Shown here piece by piece: positions 10,757-21,927 of a stretch of DNA of 64,000 nucleotides. Position numbers and translations under genes: made by a program. The stretch is from Steinernema hermaphroditum. Its lineage: Eukaryota; Nematoda; Chromadorea; Rhabditida; Steinernematidae. The notes beneath the pieces are model-generated. The model was given only the letters and a program-made list of their open reading frames with translations, was not told where the DNA came from and did not search any database. The stretch lies in the NCBI GenBank assembly GCA_030435675.1, contig CM059624.1:2814769-2878768 (forward strand), given 5' to 3'. Every line of letters starts with the position of its first letter. The stretch's first letter is position 1.

Positions 10757-12893
10757 TTAGACAGTGGAAACGATCTGATTCAACTGCAGACATTCTGAGT
10801 TTTGTCTTGAGCGTTGCGACATCCTCTGTTGGCAGCAGCTTCTCATCGAAGGCAAGTTCTCTATCTCGTCCAGCACCTGCCTATGGTCCTTGTTCTTCGT
10901 TTCGGGAAGCATGAAGTAGAGAAAGACGACGGAGAAGATCATCGGTGCGACGAAGAGGATCAAGTAGGAGAACGGGTTGCCAATGGAGTTCTTCATGGGA
11001 AGATAGATGGCGATGAGAATGGAGCGGCTGATCATCTGCACGAGCGAAGCCCAACTCTGACCAGCCGAGCGGGCGTTCAGTCCCACCAGCTCTGCGGTGA
11101 TGAAGAAGGAGAGCGGTCCTGGGCCGATGGAGAAGAACAGGATGAACAGAGCCACGGCGCCGATGAGGCAATAACCAAGCCAAGGGAGCTGGAAAGGTTG
11201 ATGATCATTGAACATTTCTGACTGGATCTTACGGCATATTTCTCAAAGGAGAACATAAAGGCGAAGATGGCCAAATTGAGGATTAAGATGGCAACGTTTG
11301 AAATGAGGAGGAGTGGGCGTCGCCCGTAGCGATCGACGACAAAAGCTGAGACCACGATGGAGACCAGTCCGGCGAGGGTGAGGCCGACGTTAGCGATTGA
11401 GGCGCCCATGACTGTTAGGCCGGTGCTGAGAAGGATTTCCACGGCGAAAGCGTTGATCACTGGAAAGGAGAGGTTGATTTTTAATCTGTGTTTTTAAGTG
11501 ATTTCTTTACCTGCTACTCCAGAGAACGCCATGGCGAAAGCGACCATGGAGCCAACGATGGTTCCTCTCAGGGCGTGCTTGTCCTTGAAGATGCCGAACA
11601 TTCCCATCGACTTTGAATTCTCCTCAACGCTGGCTTTGATTTCGAGCAGCACAAGTTCGGCTTCATCTTCGGAGCAGTTGTGGAAGAACAGAATTGAATC
11701 GCGGGCTTCTTCAATCCGTCCTGTGAGCGCCAAATATCTAAAATGTTCATTGTCCTCAATCCTAACTTCCTCTTCTCCTACCCAGGACTGTCATGCATGA
11801 ACGGCATTAGGGCAAGAACGCCGATGAGAACAACAGCTTCAATAGCGTAGACGATCCACCAAAGATTCTGCGCTCCTAGCAGCGAAGGCATGGCTACGAT
11901 AGAGCCGACTACGGTACCGAACTGAAGCATCATTCCCGTCATCATGCTGATGAAGCCACGGTATTGTTTTGGACTAAATTGGAGTCGAATTAGCCTGTAT
12001 ATCTAAATAAATAATGCTACCTGCATTCGGTGAGATAAAGTGCTGAAAGGCCCAAATTCAATCCAAGCGAGAAGCCGAGGGTCACCCGCGACACGGTATA
12101 CAGCTCAAAGGAGTTCACCTGCAAGGTCAAGTGATGTCACTTCGCTGTCGACAGCTGAGCAAATAACTTACAAAGTGCGAAATAACGGCGAGCACAACGG
12201 AGAGAAGAGCAAACGCGTACGAGATCAAAAGTCCGCGTTTGCGGCCCGCTTTCTCGGCGACTACGTTGATGATCAGGGAGCCGAAGATAGCGCCGACGAA
12301 GAGAAGGGCAACGATTATGGACCAGATGGACTGAAAAGAGAATAGTCAGTGAGATGATCTTGTTGTGGTGAGTCGGATTGTATGCTACTATGTATGAAAG
12401 TTCTTTGGTGCACCGTTAAGCAGATATGGATCTAGGATGGATCTGATCTAGCTGGCGGATGGATCATTAACCGGCTCAAGGATTGGTTGAATCGCTGGCC
12501 ACTGATCCCACTGGTGGAGACGGTTATACTGCTGAGGCAGAGTCGATCTCTACAGATAAGGAGAGAACTTGGAACGGCTTTTGAAACAGACATAGAATGT
12601 ACGTTTTTTGGCTCTAAATTTTCATCCAAAATCTCATTTTTTTTTGGAATAAAAAATAGCTGTTTTGAAGAATTTCATTGTTCACTAAAGGCATCACATA
12701 CCTCAAGTCCGCCTTTTGTCAATATAGTCCCATAGTGGGCAATGTAACTCTGATTCAGGAAGCTGAGAAAGGCGTCTTGAGACGGGTTCGTGATCACTAG
12801 CTGATAGCCGAAGTGGAATGATCCACCCATGCTGACCAGAAGAGCTACAAGGAGCATCTTGGCTCCGGGGAACGCTCCGGTATTTGCAGTCAT
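10757..12893 (-). CDS. MFS sugar transporter, GLUT/SLC2-like
   Basis: A twelve-helix facilitative sugar or related solute carrier in the plasma membrane (family knowledge). The start at 12893 reads MTANTGAFPGAKMLLVALL, then GGSFHFGYQLVITNPSQ, the first helix with the family's GYQL-type motif. Later exons show VGAIFGSLIINVVAEKAGRK (loop 2-3 signature), SRVTLGFSLGLNLGLSALYL, SPKQYRGF (loop 4-5), GRIEEARDSILFF (the cytoplasmic loop after helix 6), VVDRYGRRPLLL (the loop 8-9 GRR signature), IGPGPLSFFITAEL (helix 10) and LPETKNK (after helix 12). Exons run about 12893-12703, 12331-12172, 12120-12022, 11975-11510, 11461-11232 and 11190-10757; other introns are short but intron 1 is about 370 bp. 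A poly(A) signal follows. Substrate cannot be read from the sequence. Confidence 0.88.
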
Positions 12894-15121
12894 TATGACA
12901 CAATAATCTGAAAAAAAAACATAGTGACCACAGTAGTGTATTGTTTCACGATTAATATTTCAGATTTTAAAATATCCCCTGAAGCTGATGGGTGCTCAGT
13001 CAGTGCCGATGGCACTCGCAACTGATCATTTGCCCTCTTCTCCTCTCGCTTTTATCCGCTCTAATTAGGTGAGGAGGCGAGCGATGAGTAAGCGATCGGA
13101 CAACAGAGAAGAGGGGATGTCCCCGCGCGACCCAACGTGATTAGCTGCCGATGAGCCAATGAACGCAGCGTTGTGCAAACAGTGTGACCCGATGAGTAAG
13201 CGCTGCACGGAAGAGTCAAGCGTGTGCTGGACACAAAATCCGATGACGCGATTTGAACAAGTTGGTGCGCATATGGAGGGAGTAACAGGTTTTACTACGT
13301 TACTACTATGTACTCGCGAGGGATATGTGAACTTTGAAGGTCGGAACGTTTTAGGGAAAAGTCGATATGAGGGTATAATCGTCACCGATAGTGAACTGCC
13401 AGTGATCTGTGACTCATGGTTGGCATTTGCGTTTTCAAAACTTCTGTGGACGCTAAAGGCTTGTGGTATTCTATTTTAGAGACCAGTGACTACGCCTTTA
13501 CGGGAAAGGCGTACTATAGCAGTTCTGTAACAGATGAAATTGGCCATGTTTTGAAGTACGGAACGAAGGAAGCACGGGAAATCTGGGAAATAGTTTTGCA
13601 GATTTAGTTGGTCTCCTTTCTTGAAGAGACGGCTCGGCCATCTTCTCTAGAATCGAGCAAGTTCGTATGTGGATGTTGAACACCTTCGTTAGTTCCGGCA
13701 CCAGGACGGCTTCAACATTTCAACGCTACAAGAGCATGCACGAAAATTTCCGTTAAAATACTTTGTGACACCCTCGTCTGAGTATGCTTTCCAAACAGTC
13801 GGTTTTCTAAAGGGGTTGGAGGATCTTTGCTGGTACTTGGATGGTTTCTGATTCACGGTTGACATTTACGTTTTTAAACCATTTGAGAAGACGATTATTT
13901 TTATCACTATGTTTCATTGTATTGTTTGATGACATTCCTAAAATGTGCATTTCAAGTAACAATGTGGCACACGTTCCTGGATCAATGGGATGGGTATTTA
14001 AAGATAAAGATGTGTCGTAGAAAAAAGATGAAAAACTGTATGGCCCTGCTAAGGGTTGGCTTAAAAATGTGGCCCTGCTAAGGGTTGGCTGTGCGCAAAA
14101 TAGCAGGGAGAAGTTCCACAACAGTAGGAACGAGAAACATTATAATGTAAACTAGGAGCTAGCCGCATAGAAACGCAACATCACAAAGGCTAGTGTCATT
14201 TTTTTCCTAAGTGTTTGTTCATTGACTGATACTAATTTTGATTTCTGAGAGTTGGATAGCGGCTGGCTCTTTCGATAAAGCCGTTCGCCAAACAACGGCG
14301 AAGAATCTCAAAGAGCAAGTTGTTGTTGTGTACAGCGTGCCAACAAACGAACAAACGATCTGCAGGTGCTGGGTTGGGTAAAGAGTTCGTTATTAAAGTG
14401 ATTTTTTTGTTTTGACCCAGCCGTCATTTGAAAGATTTCATGTGAAGGAACTCTATTTCTGACTTTAATCACCAAAATGTTCAACAGTAAATTTTGTTGC
14501 CTATGCTGTTATGAAGAGCACAAAATATTCACGACTTTCACGACTTTATTTTGCGGATCAAAAGCATTATGCCTTGCGCGACACCGAAAATAGACAAACA
14601 GAGGATGTCTGGCAGACGACTTCATCCCTGGCGCGGCGTAGATGTCGAACCGGTCGTAGACGGCGCACTTCACGGGGCATCTGGGAATCGGCAGAATTCA
14701 GCTGCGGCAGCGGAATATCGTTTGCGGCACAGCGGACGCTTCTGAGCTTGCATCTGATGGTCCGTGGTCCGGGAGTTGCGTAAAAAAAAACCTCAGAGCG
14801 TCGGCGACCTTCGGGATGACATCTGACGCAGCGTGGGGCGTCGGATTCCTGGCGCCGGACATCTTGTTATCAGGGGTGGTGGGACTACGGCTTCCGGGTG
14901 TCCCAATTCCCTCTGGAAGCCGGAACAGTCACAACTGCCACGAGGTTTGTCATCTGGCCAACCAGACACTCAGAGAGCGACCGAAGGGACCGACCGCTCG
15001 CCACCGCGACACGAGTGAGAGTCAACAAACAAAAAAAATTATCACAAAATATTCTAAAAAATAAAATATTGAAAAAAGTATGTATGGGTATGTATTCGTG
15101 TGCGCGAAGTAACTCTTTCGA
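12894..15121. other. gene-poor region with repeats
   Basis: No convincing gene. A 22-base unit (ggccctgctaagggttggct) occurs twice in tandem near 14042-14091. Repeat A occupies about 14510-15012. Short open frames at 13159-13607 lack splice context, a signal or recognisable motifs. Confidence 0.5.
14510..15012 (+). repeat. dispersed repeat A, near full-length copy (~500 bp)
   Basis: The whole stretch aligns, in reverse complement, with about 45855-46350. Shared landmarks are the cgtcggaca/tcttgttatca block, the gggtgtcccaattccctctggaagccgg block and the ctcagagagcgacc end. Partial copies lie at 4165-4290 and 42470-42650. It has no coding capacity, so it is probably a non-autonomous DNA element or old MITE; its termini were not resolved. 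Confidence 0.8.
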
Positions 15122-15203
15122 GGCGAGATGGCCGAGCGGTCTAAGGCGCTGGTTTAAGGCACCAGTCTCTTCGGAGGCGTGGGTTCGAATCCCACTCTCG
15201 TCA
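15122..15203 (+). tRNA. tRNA-Leu (anticodon AAG)
   Basis: The cloverleaf folds fully: a 7-bp acceptor (ggcgaga with tctcgtc, one G-T pair), an A box in tggccgagcgg, an anticodon stem ctggt/accag around loop ttaaggc giving AAG, the long variable arm expected of class II tRNAs, and a T arm with ggttcgaatcc. A run of seven T follows at 15208-15214 as Pol III terminator. Confidence 0.95.
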
Positions 15204-15207
15204 AAAC

Positions 15208-15214
15208 TTTTTTT
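15208..15214 (+). terminator. Pol III terminator of tRNA-Leu
   Basis: Seven consecutive T five bases after the tRNA 3' end. Confidence 0.8.
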
Positions 15215-16029
15215 ATTTATTTCTAAAACGAAATTTTTGTTTTATGGAAAGTTTTTCAAGAATGCAACGTTTAAAACATTTTTTTAAAAACCAATATTCA
15301 GCTTGTTTTAAAATGTTTCGGACAAGCACCTACGAAGACCCGCTTCGAACCACCATGCACGATATTACTTAATACAGACAGAATTTTGTATTACTAGGAA
15401 GTCAACAGGCCACCTACCGAAATATGTGATGGCCAGCGATGATTTAGATTGATGATGACTGTCGTCTGTTATGAGCTGACAACCATAGAAGGAGCCGCCT
15501 CCATAATCGTGGGTGGCGGGGTTTCGACCATCTGTGGCAGCTAATCGCAACATATGGCATAATTACAATGTCGTTGCGCCGACGTAAGGCCACACGGCGG
15601 TAAGAAGATGATGAGCAATGTCCCAGTCATCGCCCATGTCATATTAACGTTTTAATGTTTTTTTTTGTGATGGTCTTAGAATGACTTCTCAATATACATG
15701 TACATATACAGTTTTAAAGTTCGTACGGGCTAGGATCCACATTGACGTAATGGTCAGCTGTTTTGGAAGCGCCATGAATAAATATTTGGGTAAGAATGTA
15801 GCTGGTTACGAACGGAGGAAGCTGATGAATCATGCGAGAGGTATGTTTTCTTTGTTGTTACTTATTTGACAGCGACGAAATTTCTCTTTTGATGTCATGC
15901 CACTCTATCGTTGTGGCCTTTGCGAAGTCCTTAACTCTCAACGAGCAGTGTTTTGGGAATTCTATGAATTGGCATTTGTGTCGAAGGAAGGTGGTACTCG
16001 TTTGCGCACTGGGTCGGTGCAACCAGAGC

Positions 16030-16155
16030 TGTTACTCGCTCGAAATTTCATCGAGTCTCGGGATCGGGATCGAGATCGGGATCGAAAACTTTTCGAGTCT
16101 CGAGATCGGGATCGAAGCCATCGAGACTCGGGATCGGGATCGAAAATAGCCAATT
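16030..16155 (+). repeat. hexamer-rich dispersed repeat (gatcgg/gatcga), copy 1
   Basis: Made of tandem gatcgg, gatcga and gagtctcg units flanked by a gaaattt motif. Similar units occur at 17110-17220 and, more decayed, at 56440-56640. Confidence 0.75.
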
Positions 16156-16959
16156 TTTTTCCGACTTTTAAAATGAAAACAAGGGTAATCCAATAAAAAA
16201 AGCATCTTTGTAGTCATTTTTTGAACATTTTTCCTCGTTTTGTTCATTGATTTCAAGCTTTCAATTTCCCAAATCGTGACAAATCGTCATCAAGCGAGTG
16301 ATTGTTGTACCGGGAAGCCCAAAAAGGGAATCTAGACGGAAGCCCTAGATCATTCTAAGGTGAGACCGATCGCAGCGGAACTTAAGAAACAAAATCACTC
16401 ATTGCCGTTCGTCGTGCACGCAGATGTCGCAATTCACTCACGATCAGGGCTGTGCAAATTTTGAATTTTGCGGTTTTGAGGGTATTTTTGGTTTTTGAGT
16501 TTTGATTTTCGATTTTTTTCTGTTATCCCACATCACAACTGACTTTAAGTTTTTAGTTTTGACTTTCACGTTTTGAGTGTCACACTGTCCTACTCGCGCT
16601 GAACTTATCAAAAAATGGACTTCGATTGGTTTCACCTTAGGATGTCCAAGAAAGTGACATTTCAGACTTTAGTCTAGATACCCTTTACCATTTTAATATT
16701 TCAATAATCTTTTCTAGTATTGTCCGTACTGTTGCAACAAACTAAGTCCTGTTTCTAGACGTTAGACGAGCATTTTTAACCAGAGTCTGATCAAAAGCGT
16801 TAGCTCTGGAAAGCGTCACTCCTTTGAACGGCGTTTGATGTAAGAAACTTGTTGATGTTTAGATAGACAAAGGATTGAAGGCGCTCGAGGCACGGAAAAG
16901 CCAAAAACCAGTCAGACAAAACCCAGTCTGAGGTTACAGAGCGATTTTCCTGACCTCGC

Positions 16960-17235
16960 TACTCGGTGCTATTTATGCGGCTCGGCGCTGTTTTGAATAA
17001 CGGTCTAGCGTTGATCACAGTCCGGTGGCGACGTAAATGACACAGTAGCAGGTGGGAAACTTGCCATCTTTTCCAAGTGGGACCCAAATTTTCCGATCTT
17101 TTCCGAAATTTTTCGAGACTCGGGGTCGAGATCGACATTTCACCGAGTCTCGAGATCGGGATCGGGATCGGGATCGAGATCGAAAGATCGAAGAAATTGC
17201 TCGAAATTTCGAGACTCGAATAACATCTCTGGGTG
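16960..17235 (+). repeat. hexamer-rich dispersed repeat, copy 2 with long left flank
   Basis: The left flank (tgaataacggtctag, then gacgtaaatgacacagtag, then gatcttttccgaaa) also precedes the copy at 56425-56640 in the same order. The true repeat unit is therefore about 250 bp, with the hexamer array at its right side. Confidence 0.7.
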
Positions 17236-17559
17236 CAACACATCGAACAGAGTGTATCTTTAGTGCACCCGGCGGCACTTACTTCGCATTTTAAGCGAGT
17301 TTTGGCTTCTCATATCGGACGATAGTGGCAGTATTCTTGGCATGACTATGGCCGTTTGGAAGCAATGAAATGTGCCAACAACGATGGCCAAGAACGAACG
17401 CTCACTTCCGTTTTGATCGCGTCTCCTTGAGAAGGCAGAGTCTCACCGAAACTAGTGGGCTCGTTCAGATAATTTTGCGATGCTTTTCACGTTCAAACTG
17501 CAATGCAATTTCCCTATATCCTTTGTCGTTTTTTTCCTTATATATCCTGTGTCCTTTGT

Positions 17560-18438
17560 CATCGAAAAACCCCAAACTGTCAAATACGGTTCCGGTCGCT
17601 TTCTGTGAACATGTACTAGCTCTGCTACCGAGGTCAACTCTCTACGCTCTCCATTGCCAATTCAACGACAGCCTCTGGAGAACCATCGCCGGCGAAGTAT
17701 TCGAGACGTCGCGAGAGTTCGAGATGCGAATTAAAACGGCCGAGGGAATCGAACCACCCTCTGAAATAAGCTACAAAGCTGACGGGTATTCGTTGTCGGA
17801 GAACGGAAACATCTAAGTATCTCCGATGTTCTCTTCTCTCTGTGAACAGCTTCGGATTTTGGTCATTGAGTGGGCAGACGTGCACGAAGAAGGATTTTCA
17901 GGCCTTCGTGAACGTGGTCTTCATAAAGAAGATGAAAGTAGAGCAGATTTCCGGGTTTGACAGCCACTTCACGAACTTTTGGCCTCACTGCTTGTCCGAA
18001 CTGGCCGTTTTCGAATGTACGTTTAATACAACGTCACATTTTTCAGTGTGGCTGGGACGCATTATTAAAACGAACACACTCACGCGCCTGTCGATCACGT
18101 ACATTTGCAACCAAGCCGCTGCAGTCGACTTAGAAGAAGACATTTTCGCCACGACTGTTAATGGCGGAAGATTGTCCCATTTAGCAATGTACGGGAACAC
18201 AAACTTAACGAATCTGTCGACCGCGTTTCTTAAGCGCATATTGGATTTCTGGAGGAAATCGGAAAGGGGGTTTGAAAGAGACCTTACTTTCACTTTGTCT
18301 CATCAAGATATGTGTACGGATGAAGCGCGAGCGTTGCGCAAGGAATTTGTGAACAGAGAGATCATTCACCGAAGCGGACAGAGAAAGGTGCAGTGGTGCA
18401 ACGATTCTACAGTGGTGTCTTTCAGAAGTATCTTGTAA
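17560..18438 (+). pseudogene. nematode F-box-like family member, apparently damaged
   Basis: An N-terminal block (NTVPVAFCEHV, LLPRSTL, DSLWRTIAGEVFE) is followed by a long C-terminal block (DFQAFVNVVFIKKM, SGFDSHFTNFWPH, FWRKSERGFER) ending at 18438. The C-terminal block matches the gene at the window's right edge (63378-64000), and the N-terminal block matches 62813-63022. The layout, a short VPxxFC helix pair followed by a leucine-rich tail, recalls nematode F-box or F-box-associated expansions, but the family cannot be named with certainty. Compared with 63022, where ATG begins the block, this copy lacks the ATG (tcatcg in its place). In addition, an in-frame TAA stands directly before the presumed intron donor at about 17815. 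It is either a pseudogene or has an unusual splice. Confidence 0.55.
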
Positions 18439-18677
18439 ATGGTGATGGCGATCGAGTCTGAAATCCAAATGAGGTCGAGTCCGGACTATCTCTGCTTGTA
18501 AATCGCCATTTTCCTTATGTAAATGTATTGCTTACTCGGATAATATTACTAATACCCTCGATCGTAACGTGCTCTTCATCTTTTAACTGGGCCTTTCAGC
18601 TTTCTTTTCAATGTGTACCTTATGATCAGCAATGATTATGTCATCATCCGATTTATTTACTGCGTATGTATACACTT
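18439..18677. other. short convergent spacer
   Basis: Separates the F-box-like gene from the 3' end of the carboxypeptidase gene on the opposite strand. No other feature seen. Confidence 0.5.
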
Positions 18678-20385
18678 TTATGCCTGAGCAGCAGCCTGGA
18701 AGACGACCTGAATGCCGGCCCAGCACTCGCTGGCTCCTGGCTGGATCTGGTCGTTGTCGACGATGAATCCATCCTGACTGAAACGCTTGCTTTGAAAAAG
18801 GAAGTTCAGTGGTTATCACTTACGCGTACTCATCAGGACGGAGTTCCATGGCGTAGGCGTACTTGGTGCCCACCACACCCTTGGCGAAGTCGATGGTCGA
18901 TCCGGAGGCGGGATAGATGATGTCGGTGATGGATCCGTAGCGGAATTCCTCTCCGTTCACATTGTTGACGGCATCGGTGGCTTGTCCTGCGACACGGCGC
19001 TGGAAATAATGGTATAAGAAGAGGCTGGTCATGAACAGACACTTACAAGATCGTCAACATCGTTGGGGTAAACCTCAGCATATCCATAGGAGTACATGAA
19101 GTCCTCGCTGTAGGTGTGGATGTCGAAGTAGACGACGGGCTTCTGCGCCTTGAGGAAGTCGCCGATGTGCTTAGATTCGATCTCGGAGAACGGCGACGGG
19201 CCGGCGTAGGTCTCGGAGCAGGGGTCGGTGCTGAAGCCGGAGGTTTCCCACTTGAAGTTGAAGTTTCTGTTGGGGTCGACGCCGTAGCAGCCCTGACGGG
19301 GTCCAGTGCGCGTCTTGCGCCACATGCGGTTGTCGGTCCAGGTGAACGAGTAGCCATCGGGGTTGGCGACGGGCAAGATGTAGATGTCCAACGAGTTGAG
19401 GATGTCCTGGTATTGGTTGGCGTTCTGCGTGAGTTCGTTGATGATGTAGACCATGGTGGCGCAGCCGAGCCATTCACGGGCGTGGATGCAGCCGTGGATG
19501 AAGGCGGACTTCTTGTTGGTGCCCTTGTTGCCGATCTTCACGCCGAGCATGTCGCGTTTCTGGTAGGATTTGCCGATGTTGAACGTGGAGGCGGTTTCGT
19601 AGGTGCTGGCGACGGATTTAACGTATTCTTGAATCTAAAAGTAATGGTGAAGGAATGGTGTTAGAGCATGCATTACTTAGGGTCTACAGTACTACCTTCG
19701 AAGGTATAGAGAAACCTTGAAATAAGCTTTAAGACTTGATTCAGATATATAATGTAAAATGTCTCAAAAAAGTGCCATTCTATGAGAGCAACGTCTAACC
19801 TTCCAATCTGACGTTCTATGATTTCAAAATGTGGACAATATGATCCTACTTTCAGTTCCCCACTCGTTGCTTACCTCACGCAAGTTGTGGAATTCATCGA
19901 TGGTCATAAGGGAAGGATGATCTCCAGCCTTGAAGATGGTGCGCTTGGCAAGACGTTCCTGCTCAGCACGGACAATCCTGAGACGATTATTCAAAATACA
20001 TATCACAAAGCAATTCCTCACTTTCCGAGGTTCTCGATCTTGACGGTGTACTCAAGTCCTTGCTTAAGAAGGAAAGCTTCCATCTTCATTCTGTGCTCGG
20101 GAGCGACACGGACATCGACGGTTCCCTTAACCTTTCGGGGCTCTTTCCAGAAGTCAAGTCCACTAAGGCCCTCCGTCGCTTCCATCTCCTGGATGGCCTT
20201 CACATGCTCCTCCGTTGAGGTCTTGATGCTGATCACGGAATGTCTAAATCCATCCATATCACTCTGCATCAAAACGCTCGAACTTACCCATCGTAGCTGA
20301 TGTACCTTCCCTGTTGAGGGATCTGCAAGGCACTTCCCGAAACGACCAGAAGGCCGAAGAGGCCGAGCGAGAGGAGCGTGTTCAT
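18678..20385 (-). CDS. M14 zinc carboxypeptidase (A/B subfamily), secreted proenzyme, copy 1
   Basis: A secreted metallocarboxypeptidase that removes C-terminal residues from peptides after propeptide cleavage (family knowledge). The start at 20385 gives a signal peptide (MNTLLSLGLFGLLVVSGSA). The propeptide follows (KPRKV-type block in DFWKEPRKVKGTVDVRVAP). The catalytic domain has the zinc ligands His and Glu in IHGCIHAREWLG and the third ligand in YFDIHTYSE. It also has NPDGYSFTWT, DPNRNFNFKW with the substrate-binding Asn-Arg, SETYAGPSPFSEIE, and the catalytic Glu in AMELRPDE. The C-terminal end is SECWAGIQVVFQAAAQA. All catalytic residues are present. About six exons; the stop codon lies at 18678-18680. 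It stands head-to-tail with a paralogue 1.5 kb upstream. Confidence 0.92.
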
Positions 20386-20689
20386 CGTCGCCACGAGACG
20401 TCGACTGCCGCAAATCGGTGCGCTTTAACTTTTATCGGATTGCAGAATTCTTATCATTCGGGAGTATTGCGTCAGCGCCGTGCGGCAGCAAGAGTACGCA
20501 GTAGTGCATGGGTGGATGGAACGGTTTTTGCGATCTTTTGTGCTACGAAAGAGGTGTGCCCGGAACTGTGCGGTGATAAGAAGTGGAAGAAAGTAGTTGA
20601 AATTTTGAATTGTCGCCGACAGATCGATGGTGCTGATCAGAAATCGGGTGAACTATTGGTCGTCAAAGTGCTGTTAATTTGTCAGATAT

Positions 20690-21115
20690 CCGCTGTGGAT
20701 ATTGATCGTTGTATGGACATGGAATAAGACTCTTTGTGTACTTATGACATCTTATCACAAAAGACCTGTTTTGTCACTTACCAATCAGCGCCTGGTGAAC
20801 AATTCAGATCACAGTGATCTGGATCGGACTATTTCATTTCGTTTACTTTCGACTCAATGGCTTCCACCATGTGGATATCGATCGTTGTATGAACCGGGGG
20901 CCTATGAATAAGGCTGTGTTTCAATCTTTGCCTTACGTGCTTATTTCATCTTATTGCTTTTTTCTGGTATATCAGATCATAAAGCTCATAAAGCGAAGAG
21001 TGCTACTGCGAATTGGTTTCACAAAAGACCTATTTTATTACGGATCAATAGGCGCCTGGTTAATGATTCAGATCACAGTGTGGCTATCTGATTTGGATGG
21101 GTCTATTTCGTGCTT
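20690..21115 (+). repeat. imperfect direct duplication
   Basis: Landmarks occur twice in order: tgtggatattgatcgttgta (20694) and tgtggatatcgatcgttgta (20871), then cacaaaagacct with gcgcctggt and attcagatcacagtg (20757 and 21021). The copies have diverged. Confidence 0.7.
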
Positions 21116-21445
21116 TATTTCCAATCTTTTGCTGCTTTTACTGGGTTAGTTTATGGCATATATGTAATCCATGAATTTCATTAGTGTCGATCGCCGGTTC
21201 GGGTCGTCCGTTTTAGTGTTGATGTCAATGAAGGAAATTGACGAAAAGCCAACTCCAATTCGCCGTGGCTGTTGTAGAACATCTTGCCAAGAAGACCACA
21301 CGACCACCGCCTCGCAAGCTGAAGATCCAATTCAACTACGCCGCTAGCCGATCCGATGATCTGATTCCACCTCGCTCTCAAAGCCCACCCGCCGTGCTAG
21401 TTCTGGATTCAGTCTTTTCATCGCATCGAAACCTGCGTACACTGA

Positions 21446-21552
21446 TGAGTTGTCCCACGATGAGTTGGCAAAAATGAGCTGTCCTGCGATGAGTTGTCGC
21501 CGATGAGTTGTCGCCGATGAGTTGTCGCCGATGAGTTGTCTCACGATGGGCT
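21446..21552 (+). repeat. minisatellite, ~14-bp unit tgagttgtcgccga
   Basis: About seven head-to-tail units; the middle three are identical and the outer ones vary (tgtcccacga, tgtcctgcga, tgtctcacga). Confidence 0.85.
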
Positions 21553-21927
21553 GCGGTGACACCGTACACTGATTGGATCTATCTTCAACTCCGAAGTCGT
21601 GCTCTTCGCCAAAGATGGGTGACTTTTTCAATGTTTCAATGATCACGGTCATTGGGCCATGTGCAGCGCGATGCACCCCCAGGACGTTGTTTGATGTTTG
21701 ACCATGGCTCTTATTGTGCCAATTAGAAGGGTGCAAACTGGGTGCTTTACAAAGGTCATTGTCCACAACCCCACAAAGCGATAAGATGGGTTTTTGCACA
21801 AATTTGTGAGGGGAGCAGTTGCCATCCTGTAACTAGAGGAACAGTACATAAATTTATATGGACTTATCAACTGGATTAAGTTCTGGTTGCATGCATATGC
21901 GCATTTATTCACGTGAAATTGTATCGT

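Larger units (their letters stand above)
15215..17559. other. gene-poor region with GATCGG-type repeats
   Basis: Two copies of a repeat rich in gatcgg/gatcga hexamers lie at 16030-16155 and 16960-17235. Small open frames here are by-products of the hexamers (Arg-Asp or Arg-Ser runs). No other gene seen. Confidence 0.55.
20386..21927. other. spacer between tandem carboxypeptidases, repeat-rich
   Basis: Contains a ~180 bp direct duplication (20690-21115), a fragment of dispersed repeat B (about 21240-21345) and a 14-bp minisatellite (21446-21552). No gene recognised. Confidence 0.6.

Noticed and set aside
15897..16196. Arginine/aspartate-rich small proteins over the hexamer repeats
   Set aside because: Open frames arise from gatcgg repetition on both strands; no start, signal or conservation evidence.
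19116..19664. 182-codon plus-strand frame opposite the carboxypeptidase
   Set aside because: Antisense shadow of the catalytic exon; the minus frame carries all zinc and catalytic residues.
21446..21552. CRISPR-like array
   Set aside because: Units are head-to-tail with no unique spacers, in a eukaryotic genome; it is a minisatellite.
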